Assembly: GCA_040255465.1 (NCBI GenBank)
Contig: JBDZVA010000001.1
Location: 1-64,000, forward strand
Direction: 5' to 3'
Origin: UBA5793 sp040255465
GTDB taxonomy: Bacteria; Planctomycetota; Phycisphaerae; Phycisphaerales; UBA5793
Length of the DNA stretch: 64,000 nucleotides
Below the pieces are notes generated by a model. It saw nothing but the letters and a program-made list of their open reading frames with translations, ran no database searches and was not told the origin of the DNA. Position numbers and translations under genes: made by a program. How positions within the stretch are numbered: the stretch's first letter is position 1; every line of letters starts with the position of its first letter. Shown here one piece after another: positions 9,601 to 17,774 of this stretch.

Positions 9601-9675
9601 GTCAGCGTCTCGCCGCGCGGGACGGGCGGCCACCGCATCGGCGGTGCGCTGAATCCGCGCGATGCGAATCGGTAA
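6625..9675 (+). CDS. lptD: LptD-like outer-membrane LPS-assembly protein
   Basis: A 1016-residue exported protein. A signal peptide (ILVRRLLIALAATGSCFPIASA) is followed by a periplasmic OstA/LptA-like beta-jellyroll (about residues 230-400, with GIYLEGNVVATDGRYTMRG). A large beta-barrel follows from about residue 420 (DLPIFWLPGYK, then many alternating aromatic strands). In the known family LptD inserts lipopolysaccharide into the outer membrane. A GTG at 6625 fits the promoter spacing; an ATG at 6634 is the alternative and keeps the signal peptide. The extra N-terminal region is long for the family. It diverges from the BatA gene. Confidence 0.82.
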   Translation: MGVMQASILVRRLLIALAATGSCFPIASACEAGETREVGSISGLEGQPISPGMGSRAISLQGVGLAPVDGDATLSSLRATIWREGEVQRIYLDGWVSARVGPYEFTAERAVGWINRHDEGEGVTVSEIALYLEKVSTVARPSGMSSEGDQLLITAAINGKVSLQCDDFNENIDTIPPEILDRGEVRLLNHLARQGAAPAPGMQVERIAPPERPALIDQPKPSQPGGPPLEFFRPQVGIPPEATIAFRMDGRLEYHISDDGSEGTVTLRDNLVVQYMELSVRPPEREPRQLTLTADRAVLFTDPIAPEQLQQQQLSADAVRGIYLEGNVVATDGRYTMRGPRVYYEFSTNRAIVLDGLVRTYSEEAKVPIYMRAEEIRQTTRNEWQADKVRISTSEFYTPHVAIGAGTVTLQKRENPTTRESQDFINVRNATLRVGDLPIFWLPGYKGRVENVPLRRFTVGASGQNGATVKTEWDLLGIMGWETPFQSDASLLLDYYGERGPAVGLDVAYKTASSRGRFFGYLIQDDGEDKLSSGAKRNVDNETRGIATWSHFARLPDDWVVISEFSYISDPNFVDSFFDGDAEERREYQTRLFARQQRDNWAFEAFIKYDLNNIIANEDLLQAQGYLVEKVPELGYYRYADSLFDGRMTWTSEYQLSRMRLSFPDYTLREIGQGQAGFGMPPSTNLSAAALMAGYREDYVNRFTTRQELTYPMQLGIFRVVPFVVGRFTAYDNDFSEFSRQAEDLRYFGGGGVRIATQFSRVDDTVDSRLFDLHRLRHIIEPSVTFFSADSDAGPGDYPIYDLDVEGISTGTVMRVGMRNTWQTQRGGPGRWRSVDVFTLDTDFVLNSDETQGDYSVPRYFDYRPELSRFGDHFAGDFMWLVSDHFALAGNLIYDLDEGSIARSAVGYRLDHSRDLYSYTDLRYAEADDSNLLTVGLGYTLTPLYQFRGSVTFDLNRDDAQSTNFELIRKTAQMDIIFGFNYDQIREDTTISVSVSPRGTGGHRIGGALNPRDANR

Positions 9676-9680
9676 CTCGG

Positions 9681-9971
9681 TTAGTCATCCAATTCATCAA
9701 GCAGGGCCAGGTCGGCATCGCGCAGGTCGGTCTGCGCCATTTCCAGCGCCTGATTGAGCGACGCGATGAGCCGCTTGGTCGAACTGATCGCCTGATCCAT
9801 GCTCTGGCGGCTGACGATGCGGCCTGAGAAGGGCGGCGGCTCCTGGCGATCGACGGCCTGCTGCGCGTTGAGAAGACTGGCGAGGAGCACCTCGGCCTTG
9901 TCGCGCGCCGCGTTGGTCTCGATGACGATGCGCAATCGCGAGCCGAATCGGTTGGGTCGTCGAACGTCCAT
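9681..9971 (-). CDS. small conserved-looking hypothetical protein
   Basis: About 96 residues, with no family I recognise. It has a basic N-terminus (MDVRRPNRFGSR), then RLRIVIETNAARDKAEVLLA and an amphipathic helical C-terminus rich in Asp and Leu (ALEMAQTDLRDADLALLDEL). I chose the ATG at 9971 because GGGAG lies 9 bases upstream; a TTG at 10061 would add 30 poorly structured residues. It ends 5 bases from the convergent LptD-like gene and follows the nucleotide-sugar dehydratase on the same strand, so it may be co-transcribed with it. Confidence 0.55.
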   Translation of the reverse strand: MDVRRPNRFGSRLRIVIETNAARDKAEVLLASLLNAQQAVDRQEPPPFSGRIVSRQSMDQAISSTKRLIASLNQALEMAQTDLRDADLALLDELDD

Positions 9972-10076
9972 CTCCGCCGTCTCCCGCGGCCGATAAGCGG
10001 AAGCCGACGAATCCGTTCGTCGAACCCCCTGCCGCGTTGTCGCTATCGACCGATTGGGCAAAGGGATGAACTGAGT

Positions 10077-11747
10077 TCACGCCACGCGCGCTTCGGCGCG
10101 TCGCATCGGGATTGTTGCGGGGATTACCGGCTGTTGAGCCATCTCGGGGAGCAGCGAACGGATCGTCGCCTCGGCCCGCGCGGCGTCGTCCTGCTCGCAG
10201 CAGTTGCGGAGGGCGCGGGTGAGGTGCTGCACCTGGGTGGCGTCGGGCGGCTGCATGGTCCAGATGTGAATGCCGGGATGGCTGGTGGGGACCATCGACT
10301 CGCCGTCGCAGGCCAGTTCTTCGAAAAGTTTTTCGCCCGGGCGGATGCCGGTGAAGATGATGGAGATCTGGCCGCCGTGAGGATGCGAACTCGCGCTTCG
10401 CTGCTGATCTTCGACGCAGGGTTCGAGGCCATGCGCCTGGATGTAGCGCCTGGCGAGATCGAGGATCCGGATCGGCTGTCCCATATCCAGCAGCAGCACT
10501 TCGCCGCCCTGGCGGTCTTCGAGGGCGGCCGCCTGGATGACGAGCGAGGCCGCTTCGGGGATGGTCATGAAGTAGCGCGTCATATCCGGATGGGTCACGG
10601 TTACCGGGCCGCCCTGGCGGATCTGGTCCGCCCACGTCGGCAGGACGGAACCTGACGAGGCCAGCACGTTGCCGAATCGCACCATGCGGAAGATGGTCTG
10701 GCTGTGCTGCTGATTCATGTGCTGGACATACAGCTCGGCGAGTCGCTTGGTGGCGCCCATGATCGACGTCGGGTTGACGGCCTTGTCGGTCGAGATCATG
10801 ACGAAGCGCTCGCAGCCACAGGCCGCAGCGGCGTCGGCGATGGCGACGGTGCCGAAGAAGTTGTTGCGAATCGCCTCGTTGGGGTGATCCTGCATCATCG
10901 GCACGTGCTTGTGGGCAGCCGAGTGGAAGATGACCTGCGGCTTGATCTCGTTGCAGAGGGCCGCGGTGCGCGGCGCATCCGTCACATCGTGCAGCACGGC
11001 CCGGCGGCGCAGGCCTGGCGCGAGACGCGCGATCTGGCGGTCGATCTCGAAGAGCGCGTTTTCGGATCGCTCCATGAGGACGAGTTCGGCGGGGTGGAAC
11101 TGGGCGCAGCGGCGGGCCAGTTCTGAGCCGATCGAGCCGCCCGCGCCGGTGATGAGCACGATGCGACCGGCGATGACCTTGTTGATGGCTTGCTCGTCAA
11201 TGCGATGCGGGCTGCGGCCGATGAGATCGGCGACGTTGATTTCGATCTGGCTGCGCGGGCCGACGCCGGCGAGTTGATCTTCGATGGTCGGGAAGAAGCG
11301 GTCCGGCACGCCGAGACGCCGAACGCTGGTGCGCAGCGCGGCGACGGCCTCGGACATGGCAGCCGGCAGGGAGATGATGACGGAGTCGATTTGCCCGGGG
11401 CGGACGTGCTCATCAATCTCGTGGGCGAGGCCGAGGATCCTTACGCCAGAGGCCAGCAGCGATTGCCGGACGGATTCATCGGCGTCGCGCCACAGCAGGG
11501 CCCCCACCACCTGCGGCCGGGCCGCGTCGTCGAGCAACGCCAACTGCCGGGCCACCTGCCCAATGGTTCCGGCGGTGCCGATGAGCAGGCAGCGGGTTGG
11601 TGAGGCAGAGTGATCCGGGGACGCGAGAGACTGAGTGCGCATGGGTTGTTCGTCGGCCGAATCGGGTGCGCCGATGGAGATTTCCGCACGGCGGCGGCGG
11701 AAGAATCGCCTCCGGGCGCGGCTCGGCGCGTCTAGGATTTCCACCAT
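10077..11747 (-). CDS. CapD/FlaA1-type nucleotide-sugar 4,6-dehydratase, without membrane helices
   Basis: About 556 residues. An N-terminal CoA-binding-like Rossmann region (CLLIGTAGTIGQVARQLA) precedes the catalytic SDR domain, with the NAD motif GAGGSIGS, SAAHKHVPMM, STDKAVNPTSIMGATKR and FTGIRPGEKLFEE. This is the WbpM/PglF/CapD layout that makes UDP-4-keto-6-deoxy sugars for capsule, LPS or protein glycans. Family members usually carry four N-terminal membrane helices; here only a short arginine-rich stretch is present. The catalytic SMK/TDK-type residues look intact. The start is uncertain: 11747 overlaps the divergent synthase, and a later ATG at 11642 is possible. Confidence 0.83.
   Translation of the reverse strand: MVEILDAPSRARRRFFRRRRAEISIGAPDSADEQPMRTQSLASPDHSASPTRCLLIGTAGTIGQVARQLALLDDAARPQVVGALLWRDADESVRQSLLASGVRILGLAHEIDEHVRPGQIDSVIISLPAAMSEAVAALRTSVRRLGVPDRFFPTIEDQLAGVGPRSQIEINVADLIGRSPHRIDEQAINKVIAGRIVLITGAGGSIGSELARRCAQFHPAELVLMERSENALFEIDRQIARLAPGLRRRAVLHDVTDAPRTAALCNEIKPQVIFHSAAHKHVPMMQDHPNEAIRNNFFGTVAIADAAAACGCERFVMISTDKAVNPTSIMGATKRLAELYVQHMNQQHSQTIFRMVRFGNVLASSGSVLPTWADQIRQGGPVTVTHPDMTRYFMTIPEAASLVIQAAALEDRQGGEVLLLDMGQPIRILDLARRYIQAHGLEPCVEDQQRSASSHPHGGQISIIFTGIRPGEKLFEELACDGESMVPTSHPGIHIWTMQPPDATQVQHLTRALRNCCEQDDAARAEATIRSLLPEMAQQPVIPATIPMRRAEARVA
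11733..11738 (+). promoter_or_regulatory. -10-like TAGGAT seven bases before the synthase start
   Basis: TAGGAT ends 7 bases before the ATG at 11746, with no Shine-Dalgarno sequence and no clear -35. It favours 11746 over the downstream ATG at 11776 if transcription is leaderless. Confidence 0.35.
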
Positions 11748-12660
11748 GTTTCCAGACGCCCACGGAGCAGCCTGCATGACACCTTCGGCCCCGCCTGCCA
11801 TTCACGCATCGATCGTCGCATCCATCGATGCGTACCTGGCTCGCGTCGTGGCTGAGACGGATGTTCCGGCAAATCTTGCGCAGGCGATGTCCTACTCCCT
11901 GCTTCAGGGGGGCAAGCGGTTGCGGCCGATGCTTGTGCTGCTCAGTTGCGAGGCGGTCGGAGGTCGGCAGGAGCAGGCCCTGCCGGCTGCGGCGGCAATC
12001 GAGATGATCCACGCCTTCAGCCTCGTCCACGACGACCTGCCGGCGATGGATGACGATGACCTGAGGCGTGGCCAGCCGACCTGCCACATCAAGTTCGGCG
12101 ACGCGATGGCGATCCTCGCCGGCGATTCCCTGGCGACATTGCCGTATTTGCACATCGCCCGGAGCGTCGCCGAGGCCGACATCCGCTGCCGGTTGATTGA
12201 TGAACTCTCGGCGGCGACGCTGGCGATGATCGCAGGCCAGACGCTCGACACGCTCGGAGGCTTTGCCGAGGGCCTGACGCCGCTGGAGCGGCTCGAATCG
12301 ATCCACCATGCCAAGACGGGCGCGCTGATCCGCGGCTCGTGTCGCCTCGGGGCGATCTCGGCCGGCGCGTCCGATGAGCAACTGGTTGCGCTGACGTCTT
12401 ACGGCGAAGCGATCGGCCTGCTCTTCCAGGTGGTTGATGACATTCTCGATGTGACCCAGTCCGCTGAGCACCTGGGCAAGCGATCGAACAAGGACGAGGC
12501 AGCGGGCAAGCTGACCTACCCGTCGATTCTGGGTCTGGACGAATCCAAGCAACTTGCCGAGCGTCTCTGCCGCGAGGCGATCGAGTCCATCGAGCCCTTT
12601 GGCGACGCGGCGCACACCCTCGTCGAACTCTGCCGTTATATGGCGGTTAGGACGAAGTAG
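11746..12660 (+). CDS. ispA: polyprenyl (farnesyl/geranylgeranyl) diphosphate synthase
   Basis: About 304 residues (294 if it starts at 11776). It condenses isopentenyl diphosphate with allylic diphosphates in the cytoplasm. Both aspartate-rich motifs are present: the first is HDDLPAMDDDDLRRG and the second is VVDDILDVTQ, together with GGKRLRPML near the N-terminus and KTGALIRGS. The length and insert-containing first motif (DDxxxxD) fit short-chain synthases of the IspA type. The chain length of the product cannot be fixed from sequence reading. The ATG at 11746 shares bases with the opposite start of the dehydratase gene. Confidence 0.88.
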   Translation: MFPDAHGAACMTPSAPPAIHASIVASIDAYLARVVAETDVPANLAQAMSYSLLQGGKRLRPMLVLLSCEAVGGRQEQALPAAAAIEMIHAFSLVHDDLPAMDDDDLRRGQPTCHIKFGDAMAILAGDSLATLPYLHIARSVAEADIRCRLIDELSAATLAMIAGQTLDTLGGFAEGLTPLERLESIHHAKTGALIRGSCRLGAISAGASDEQLVALTSYGEAIGLLFQVVDDILDVTQSAEHLGKRSNKDEAAGKLTYPSILGLDESKQLAERLCREAIESIEPFGDAAHTLVELCRYMAVRTK

Positions 12661-12680
12661 GGCGGGGCGAGCAGCCACGC

Positions 12681-14081
12681 TTAATCTAATCGCTGGGCCA
12701 CCAATTCGCTGATTGCGCATTCGCCGTGCACAACAGCCTGGATCAGCACCGTCTGCCCTTGGAGGCTCGGCGGCACATAGCGGGTGATGACCGCTCGGCC
12801 ATCTTCATCCGCAATAGCGGTTCCAAGTAGTTGCGGGTCGTCGATTTGCAGTGTGTTGAGTCTTGGCGAACATCCCGCAATGAACGTTCCGCCGCCATGA
12901 AGACCATAGTAGAAGACGACGGTTGCGCCGGGAGTGACACCGGAGGTGATGAAGGCGTTGGAACGACCCGCAACACCGGGGAAAGCCCGTCTCAGTTCGA
13001 TCGTCGGATGAACGGGGAAGAGGCAGAACGCCGTTCCGATCCCGTAATTCCCACGCCGCGCAGAGGCGCTGATCTCAGATGCGTCATTAATGTCGCGGGC
13101 CCAGATCTGGATCCACTCCGACTGTGGCGGGGTCAGATCGCTCAACCATCTGACACCGTGCTGCTCGCTCCAGTAGAATGACTCTGGCCATGATTGCCCG
13201 ATGACTTCATTGTGATTGTTGATGCTCAGCGCCACCATATCACGATCGCCCCCGGGATCCAGGTCGCGCATCTCTCCCTCGTGCCAGATGAAGGCGCGGC
13301 TCGAGTATCGCTCTCCTGTTGCGTTGCCGACGACATAGCCGGCCTCATTGATATCGGAAGCCCAACCGTGGCCGGTGTTGTTACTCTGAAGTGTTCCAAG
13401 ATCATGGACACCAGACTCGTCCCACCGCACCGGTCGCCATGCGCCGTAGGTGGTGGAAACCGCCTGACCGACGATCACGCCGGCAGAGTTGATGGCCAGC
13501 GGCTGGTCCGATTGATCGGAGAGGCTCGGCAGCCTCAACGCGCGACCGCGATCCCATAGAATCGCATGATATCGCGAGCCCGGCGAGTACGAAACGCCGA
13601 CGATCTGACCTGATTCGTTGATGGCGGTTGCCTCTCCGTAGTCGTCCCCGAGCGTACCGAGCGCGATCATCCGCCCCTCACGCCACAGAACCGGATAATG
13701 CTGCGTCCTGTCCTCATTTGGTTCCCTGCACGACCATCCAACCGTCCAGTCACGACTGTTGATTGCAACTGCTTCACTCCATCGCCCGCCGAGCGTTCCC
13801 AGGTCATGCGCGCCGCGTCTATCCCATAAGGTCGCATGCTGCTCATGATTACCACCCAGGTATGCCGCGCCGACAAAGCGGCCGCGAAGATTGGATGCGA
13901 CTACTGAGCCCGAATCGCCACCGAGCGCAGGAAGGCGAACAAGCGAGAACGGATAGCGTATCGATTCCACCTGAGCCCATCCGGTTCGGGGATAGCACAA
14001 CACATCGAGCAATGCGCTCGCAGTGATCGTGATTTCAGCTGTGCTTCGTAGGATTCCTCCGGCTCTTTGGCAGAATCTCAT
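12681..14081 (-). CDS. secreted HAF-repeat protein with shared C-terminal beta-domain
   Basis: A 466-residue protein made mostly of HAF-type extracellular repeats. Units such as HDLGTLGG, AINSRDWTVGWS, AINESGQIVGVS and DINEAGYVVGNA recur about every 45-50 residues from residue 55 to 330, probably as a beta-propeller. The last about 100 residues (from RSNAFITSGVTPG) match the domain at 1-329. A good Shine-Dalgarno (AGGAGG, 6 bases before ATG 14081) fixes the start. The N-terminus is only weakly signal-like. It converges on the synthase gene with a 20-base gap. Function unknown; surface exposure is inferred. Confidence 0.8.
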   Translation of the reverse strand: MRFCQRAGGILRSTAEITITASALLDVLCYPRTGWAQVESIRYPFSLVRLPALGGDSGSVVASNLRGRFVGAAYLGGNHEQHATLWDRRGAHDLGTLGGRWSEAVAINSRDWTVGWSCREPNEDRTQHYPVLWREGRMIALGTLGDDYGEATAINESGQIVGVSYSPGSRYHAILWDRGRALRLPSLSDQSDQPLAINSAGVIVGQAVSTTYGAWRPVRWDESGVHDLGTLQSNNTGHGWASDINEAGYVVGNATGERYSSRAFIWHEGEMRDLDPGGDRDMVALSINNHNEVIGQSWPESFYWSEQHGVRWLSDLTPPQSEWIQIWARDINDASEISASARRGNYGIGTAFCLFPVHPTIELRRAFPGVAGRSNAFITSGVTPGATVVFYYGLHGGGTFIAGCSPRLNTLQIDDPQLLGTAIADEDGRAVITRYVPPSLQGQTVLIQAVVHGECAISELVAQRLD

Positions 14082-14470
14082 TACGTACCTCCTGGAATAG
14101 TTGTGCGGCTATCAAAGGTGGTTCTGATTGGTACCCTGAGCTAACACTGGCCGGTCGAGCGGATGTGCCACTCCCGGCCATCGACTCAGAGAATCAACCC
14201 AGAACACAGCACGTCATGGTGTCATGCACAATTTACCCGATCCTGATGCGCAACGCACAAGAAAAACGGGGCTTCGAGATAGATTTGTAGGAATTCGGGG
14301 AATCCGCCGCGAGGCGGGACAATCATCACGCCGGAAGCAACCGCGCGGAGTTCGCACCAGCCTTCGATCTGACTTAGACCTGCGCGGCGGGGTGCGGCGT
14401 GGCACCTCTTGTTGCGTGTCTTGCCGGTTGGCGCTCCACCGGGCAAGCCTCCGCATTGTGGCTCTCTGGC
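14082..14470. other. 389-base intergenic region, no convincing gene
   Basis: This lies between the HAF gene start and the M16 peptidase stop, both on the minus strand. Base composition is less GC-rich than the surroundings. Two overlapping minus-strand frames of about 75-80 codons (14214-14456 and 14222-14446) lack a ribosome site and a recognisable family, and I do not call them. It could hold the HAF promoter or a decayed element. Confidence 0.5.
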
Positions 14471-15703
14471 TCAGTCCCCAGCCGGCCGCAGATGCCCCAC
14501 CGTTCGCGGTTTGAACGGGAACGCCTCGTAGACGGCGCGGACATCATCGAGCGTGACCGCCTGGATTTTGGCGAGTTCTTCTTCGAGCGTTGAGTAGCGC
14601 TGGAGGTAGGTCCAGACGCGGCCGAGGCGCTTCATGCGGCCGGCGGGGCGTTCGCCGGCGATGGTCACCGATGTGGCCGTCTTGTTGCGCAGGCGCACCA
14701 AGTCGTCTTCCGTCACGAGATCGAGACAACGCTTGATCTGGTCGTTGACGATTTCTTCGACCTGCGCGGCTCGCTCTGGCGGGCAGGAGGCAAAGACGTA
14801 GTACTCGCCGACTTTGTCGCGGCCGTCGAATCCGACCTGCGCTTCCTCGGCGATACCGGGTTCGACGAGGGCCCAGTAGAGCAGCGAGCCTTCCTGATCG
14901 CCGAGCAGGTTGGCGAGCATTGACGCGGCGTAGCGGCGGTCGTCGTCGGCTGCCGGCGCCGGAGCGATCATGAGCATGTAGTGCCGATTGGCGTTGGGGT
15001 CATCGAGGGTGAAGTGATGATCGCCGAGACGCAGGTCGCCGTAGTGGCGTTTGGTGTCGGTGCGTTTCCATGTGCCGCACCAGTTGCCCACGGCGTCAAC
15101 GGTGGCGTCGAAGTCGAGATGGCCGGCCAGCGCGAGGACGGTGTTGTCGGCGGAGTAGCGATCGTTGAAGTAGGCCTGCATCGCATCGCGCTGGAGGTTG
15201 CCGATGGTTTCGTTGGTGCCGAGCACGCGGTAGGCGAGCGGGTGGTTCTGGTAATAGTGCTCCATGGAGGCTTCGTAGAGTCGCCAGAAGGGCATGTCGG
15301 CGTACATGGCGATTTCTTCGAGGATCACGCCGCGCTCGGTCTGAAAGTCCTCCTCGCGCAGAGCGGGGCGCATGATGTCGGCGAGCAGGTCGAGGGCCGG
15401 CGCGAGATACTCGGGCATGACGTGGGCCCAGAAGGCGGTCATCTCCTGGCTGGTGAAGGCGTTGTAGTTGGCGCCGAGTTCATCGAACTGGCGATTCACG
15501 TCGTCGGCGCTGCGGCGGGGCGTGCCCTTGAACATCATGTGTTCGAGGAAGTGGCTGACCCCCATCACCTCGGCCTGCTCATCGCGGCTGCCGGTGCGGA
15601 CGAAGAAGCCGGCTGCGGCGGTGTAGGACTGTGGATCGACCTCGGCGACAAGTCGCAGGCCGTTGGGGAGTTCGGCGGTCTTGAATTCGCAGGGCATGGG
15701 CAT
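14471..15703 (-). CDS. M16-family zinc peptidase (processing-peptidase type)
   Basis: A 410-residue protein with the inverted zinc motif HFLEHMMFKGT (HxxEH) near residue 55. The downstream glutamate ligand lies in ERGVILEEI, followed by the typical GTNETIGN region and a C-terminal half that ends in LGRVWTYLQRYS and YEAFPFKP. This matches single-domain M16B peptidases related to mitochondrial processing peptidase and PqqL. No signal peptide is visible, so cytoplasmic or periplasmic placement is open. The ATG at 15703 is followed by a second at 15697. It diverges from the dehydrogenase operon. Confidence 0.9.
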   Translation of the reverse strand: MPMPCEFKTAELPNGLRLVAEVDPQSYTAAAGFFVRTGSRDEQAEVMGVSHFLEHMMFKGTPRRSADDVNRQFDELGANYNAFTSQEMTAFWAHVMPEYLAPALDLLADIMRPALREEDFQTERGVILEEIAMYADMPFWRLYEASMEHYYQNHPLAYRVLGTNETIGNLQRDAMQAYFNDRYSADNTVLALAGHLDFDATVDAVGNWCGTWKRTDTKRHYGDLRLGDHHFTLDDPNANRHYMLMIAPAPAADDDRRYAASMLANLLGDQEGSLLYWALVEPGIAEEAQVGFDGRDKVGEYYVFASCPPERAAQVEEIVNDQIKRCLDLVTEDDLVRLRNKTATSVTIAGERPAGRMKRLGRVWTYLQRYSTLEEELAKIQAVTLDDVRAVYEAFPFKPRTVGHLRPAGD

Positions 15704-15880
15704 CTCGAATTGGTGATCGATGGCGGTTGGACGGCAGTGCGTCTGCGGATCATACGCGGGCGCGGAAGCGGATCGCGCGGCAGCGGGACAGTGGAGAATG
15801 CGAACGATGCAGGAGGAGCGGAGCCTAGGATCAGGTCCATCGAACTCTGGGGGGCCGCTGCCGGGCCAGTTGCTTGCACC

Positions 15881-16933
15881 ATGCCGCATACCGCCAATCT
15901 CACTATTGCCGTGTTCAGCGAATCGTCGGGGTGGAAGCTGCCGTCGCGTCTGGTGGACCAGATTGCCGGCGTGAGTGAAGCGGTGAAGGTGCGGTCGGTG
16001 GACAGCCGGGCGGAACTGCTCTCGCTGCTTCCTGAAACGCACTATGTTGTGGGCTTTCCGCTCAGCGACGAAGATTTCCAGCGGCACGGCAAGTCGCTGA
16101 AGTGGATCCAACTGACCTCGACGACGCCGGACCTGCGCATCGAGTTGCCTCGACTGACGGCATCGAACGTTCGAATCTGCACGGCTTCGACGATCCAGGC
16201 GGCGCAGCGGGCCGAGCACGCGGTGATGCTGATTCTGGCGCTGGTGCGTCGGTTGAATGAAGCGTACAGCGCGCAACTCGATCACAGTTGGGCGAGCAAC
16301 GAATTGTCGGGGACGATCGCCGATCTGCAGGGCATGACGGTGGGGATCGTGGGGATGGGGCCGCTGGGGCGAGCGATCGCCAAGAGGTTGCGGCCGTTTG
16401 AAGTGGAGATCATCGGGACGCTGGGCGATCTCGACAATCCGTTCGACGGTGTGGATGAGATGCTGCCGCCTGAGCGTCTCGATGAACTGCTTGGTCGGAG
16501 CGACGTGGTGGTGCTGGCGGTGCCGCCGACCTCGGTGCGTCGCGTCGTGCTGAACCGCGCCATGCTGGAAAACTGTCAGAAGTCGGCGTTTCTGGTCAAC
16601 GTCAGTCACAACCGGGTGTGCGATGACATTGCGCTGGTTGAGATGCTTTCGCGGCATCGTCTCGCGGGCGCGGGGCTGGACTCCTTTGACTCGACGCCGC
16701 TGCCGGAGAGTTCGCCGCTGTGGCGCATGACCAATGTGCTCATCACGCCGCGTGTGGCTGCGGTCAGTCCGCGCTACTGGGAGCGCGCCACGGACATTGT
16801 CTGCGAGAATCTGCAACGGCTGCTCGGCGGGCAATCGCTGATTGATGAGTGGACCGCCGATGACGGCCGCGAGCAGACCAACCCACCGCCGGCGATCGCG
16901 CCCCCGAGCGCCACCGAGGCCGCTGCGTCATGA
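15881..16933 (+). CDS. D-isomer 2-hydroxyacid dehydrogenase homologue with altered catalytic residues
   Basis: A 350-residue protein with the fold of NAD-dependent D-2-hydroxyacid dehydrogenases. It shows AEHAVMLILALVRRL, the Rossmann motif GIVGMGPLGRAIAKRL and the late GLDSFDSTPLPESSPLW. The catalytic positions look replaced. The usual NxxRG arginine region reads VNVSHNRV, the glutamate of VFxxEP is not conserved (SFDSTP), and the usual TPH histidine reads TPR. It may therefore bind substrate or cofactor without normal catalysis. A proline-rich tail ends the protein. Its stop overlaps the methyltransferase start (ATGA). Confidence 0.82.
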   Translation: MPHTANLTIAVFSESSGWKLPSRLVDQIAGVSEAVKVRSVDSRAELLSLLPETHYVVGFPLSDEDFQRHGKSLKWIQLTSTTPDLRIELPRLTASNVRICTASTIQAAQRAEHAVMLILALVRRLNEAYSAQLDHSWASNELSGTIADLQGMTVGIVGMGPLGRAIAKRLRPFEVEIIGTLGDLDNPFDGVDEMLPPERLDELLGRSDVVVLAVPPTSVRRVVLNRAMLENCQKSAFLVNVSHNRVCDDIALVEMLSRHRLAGAGLDSFDSTPLPESSPLWRMTNVLITPRVAAVSPRYWERATDIVCENLQRLLGGQSLIDEWTADDGREQTNPPPAIAPPSATEAAAS

Positions 16934-17760
16934 CTGCACCGCGCGAAAACAACGAGTATGTGCTGGGGACGCAGGACGCCGAGCTGACGCGACTTGGCTT
17001 CCAGCATCGTCTGTGGTCGCGTCAGGCGGCTGAGGCGTGGGAGGCGGCGAAGTTTCGCCCGGGACAGCATCTGCTGGATGTCGGTTGCGGGCCGGGATAC
17101 GCGACGACGGAACTGGCGCAACTCGTGGGCGCCACAGGGCGCGTGCTGGGCATCGACACGTCGGAGCGGTTCATCAATTACCTGCGAACTCGCGCCGAGG
17201 CGATCGGCCTGCCGCAGGTTGAAGCGCAGGTCGGCGACGTGCAGACGATGGACCTGCCCGAGGGGTCGTTTGACGGGGCGTTTGTGCGATGGGTGTTGTG
17301 CTTTGTCAGCCAGCCGGACAAGGTCATCAAGGCGGTGGCCCGCGCGCTCAGGCCCGGGAGCGCGTTTGTGCTGCAGGATTACTATTACTATCGCGGCGTG
17401 TCGATCTGTCCGACCAAGCCGGTGGTGCGCAAGGTGGTCGAGGCGGTGGACCAGAGCTGGCGTGTGCGGGGCGGCGATCCGGACGTCGGCAAGCGGCTGC
17501 CCCGGATGCTCAAACAGGCGGGCTTTGATGTGTGGCGCGTCGAGCCGCTCATCCGCGCGGCCCGGCCGGATACGGCGTTGTGGCAGTGGCCGACTACGTT
17601 CTTCGTCAATTACCTGCCGGTGCTCATCGACATGGGGCTGATCACGCAGGACGACGCCGACGACTGGAACGACCACTGGGCGGATTGCACGGCCGACCCG
17701 GCCAGCGCTTTTCTGACGCCGCCGATGCTGAGCATCATCGCGGTGCGGCGCGACACGTAA
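16930..17760 (+). CDS. SAM-dependent class I methyltransferase
   Basis: A 276-residue protein. Motif I LLDVGCGPGYATTELA near residue 50, the acidic loop GIDTSERF and post-motif GSFDGAFVRWVLCFV identify a UbiE/Methyltransf_11-type enzyme. The C-terminal 100 residues are rich in Trp and Asp (TALWQWPTTFFVNYLP) and probably form the substrate cap. It is translationally coupled to the dehydrogenase homologue and followed 14 bases later by a Nudix gene. The methyl acceptor is unknown. Confidence 0.85.
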   Translation: MTAPRENNEYVLGTQDAELTRLGFQHRLWSRQAAEAWEAAKFRPGQHLLDVGCGPGYATTELAQLVGATGRVLGIDTSERFINYLRTRAEAIGLPQVEAQVGDVQTMDLPEGSFDGAFVRWVLCFVSQPDKVIKAVARALRPGSAFVLQDYYYYRGVSICPTKPVVRKVVEAVDQSWRVRGGDPDVGKRLPRMLKQAGFDVWRVEPLIRAARPDTALWQWPTTFFVNYLPVLIDMGLITQDDADDWNDHWADCTADPASAFLTPPMLSIIAVRRDT

Positions 17761-17774
17761 GGGCACCGGCTGCC

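Noticed and set aside
14214..14456. Two overlapping about 75-80-codon minus-strand frames
   Set aside because: They have no ribosome site, no start consensus and no recognisable family. They may be remnants of a repeat but this cannot be supported.
14981..15880. Long upstream extension of the dehydrogenase frame
   Set aside because: This part is antisense to the M16 peptidase with its intact HxxEH motif. The dehydrogenase starts naturally at 15881.
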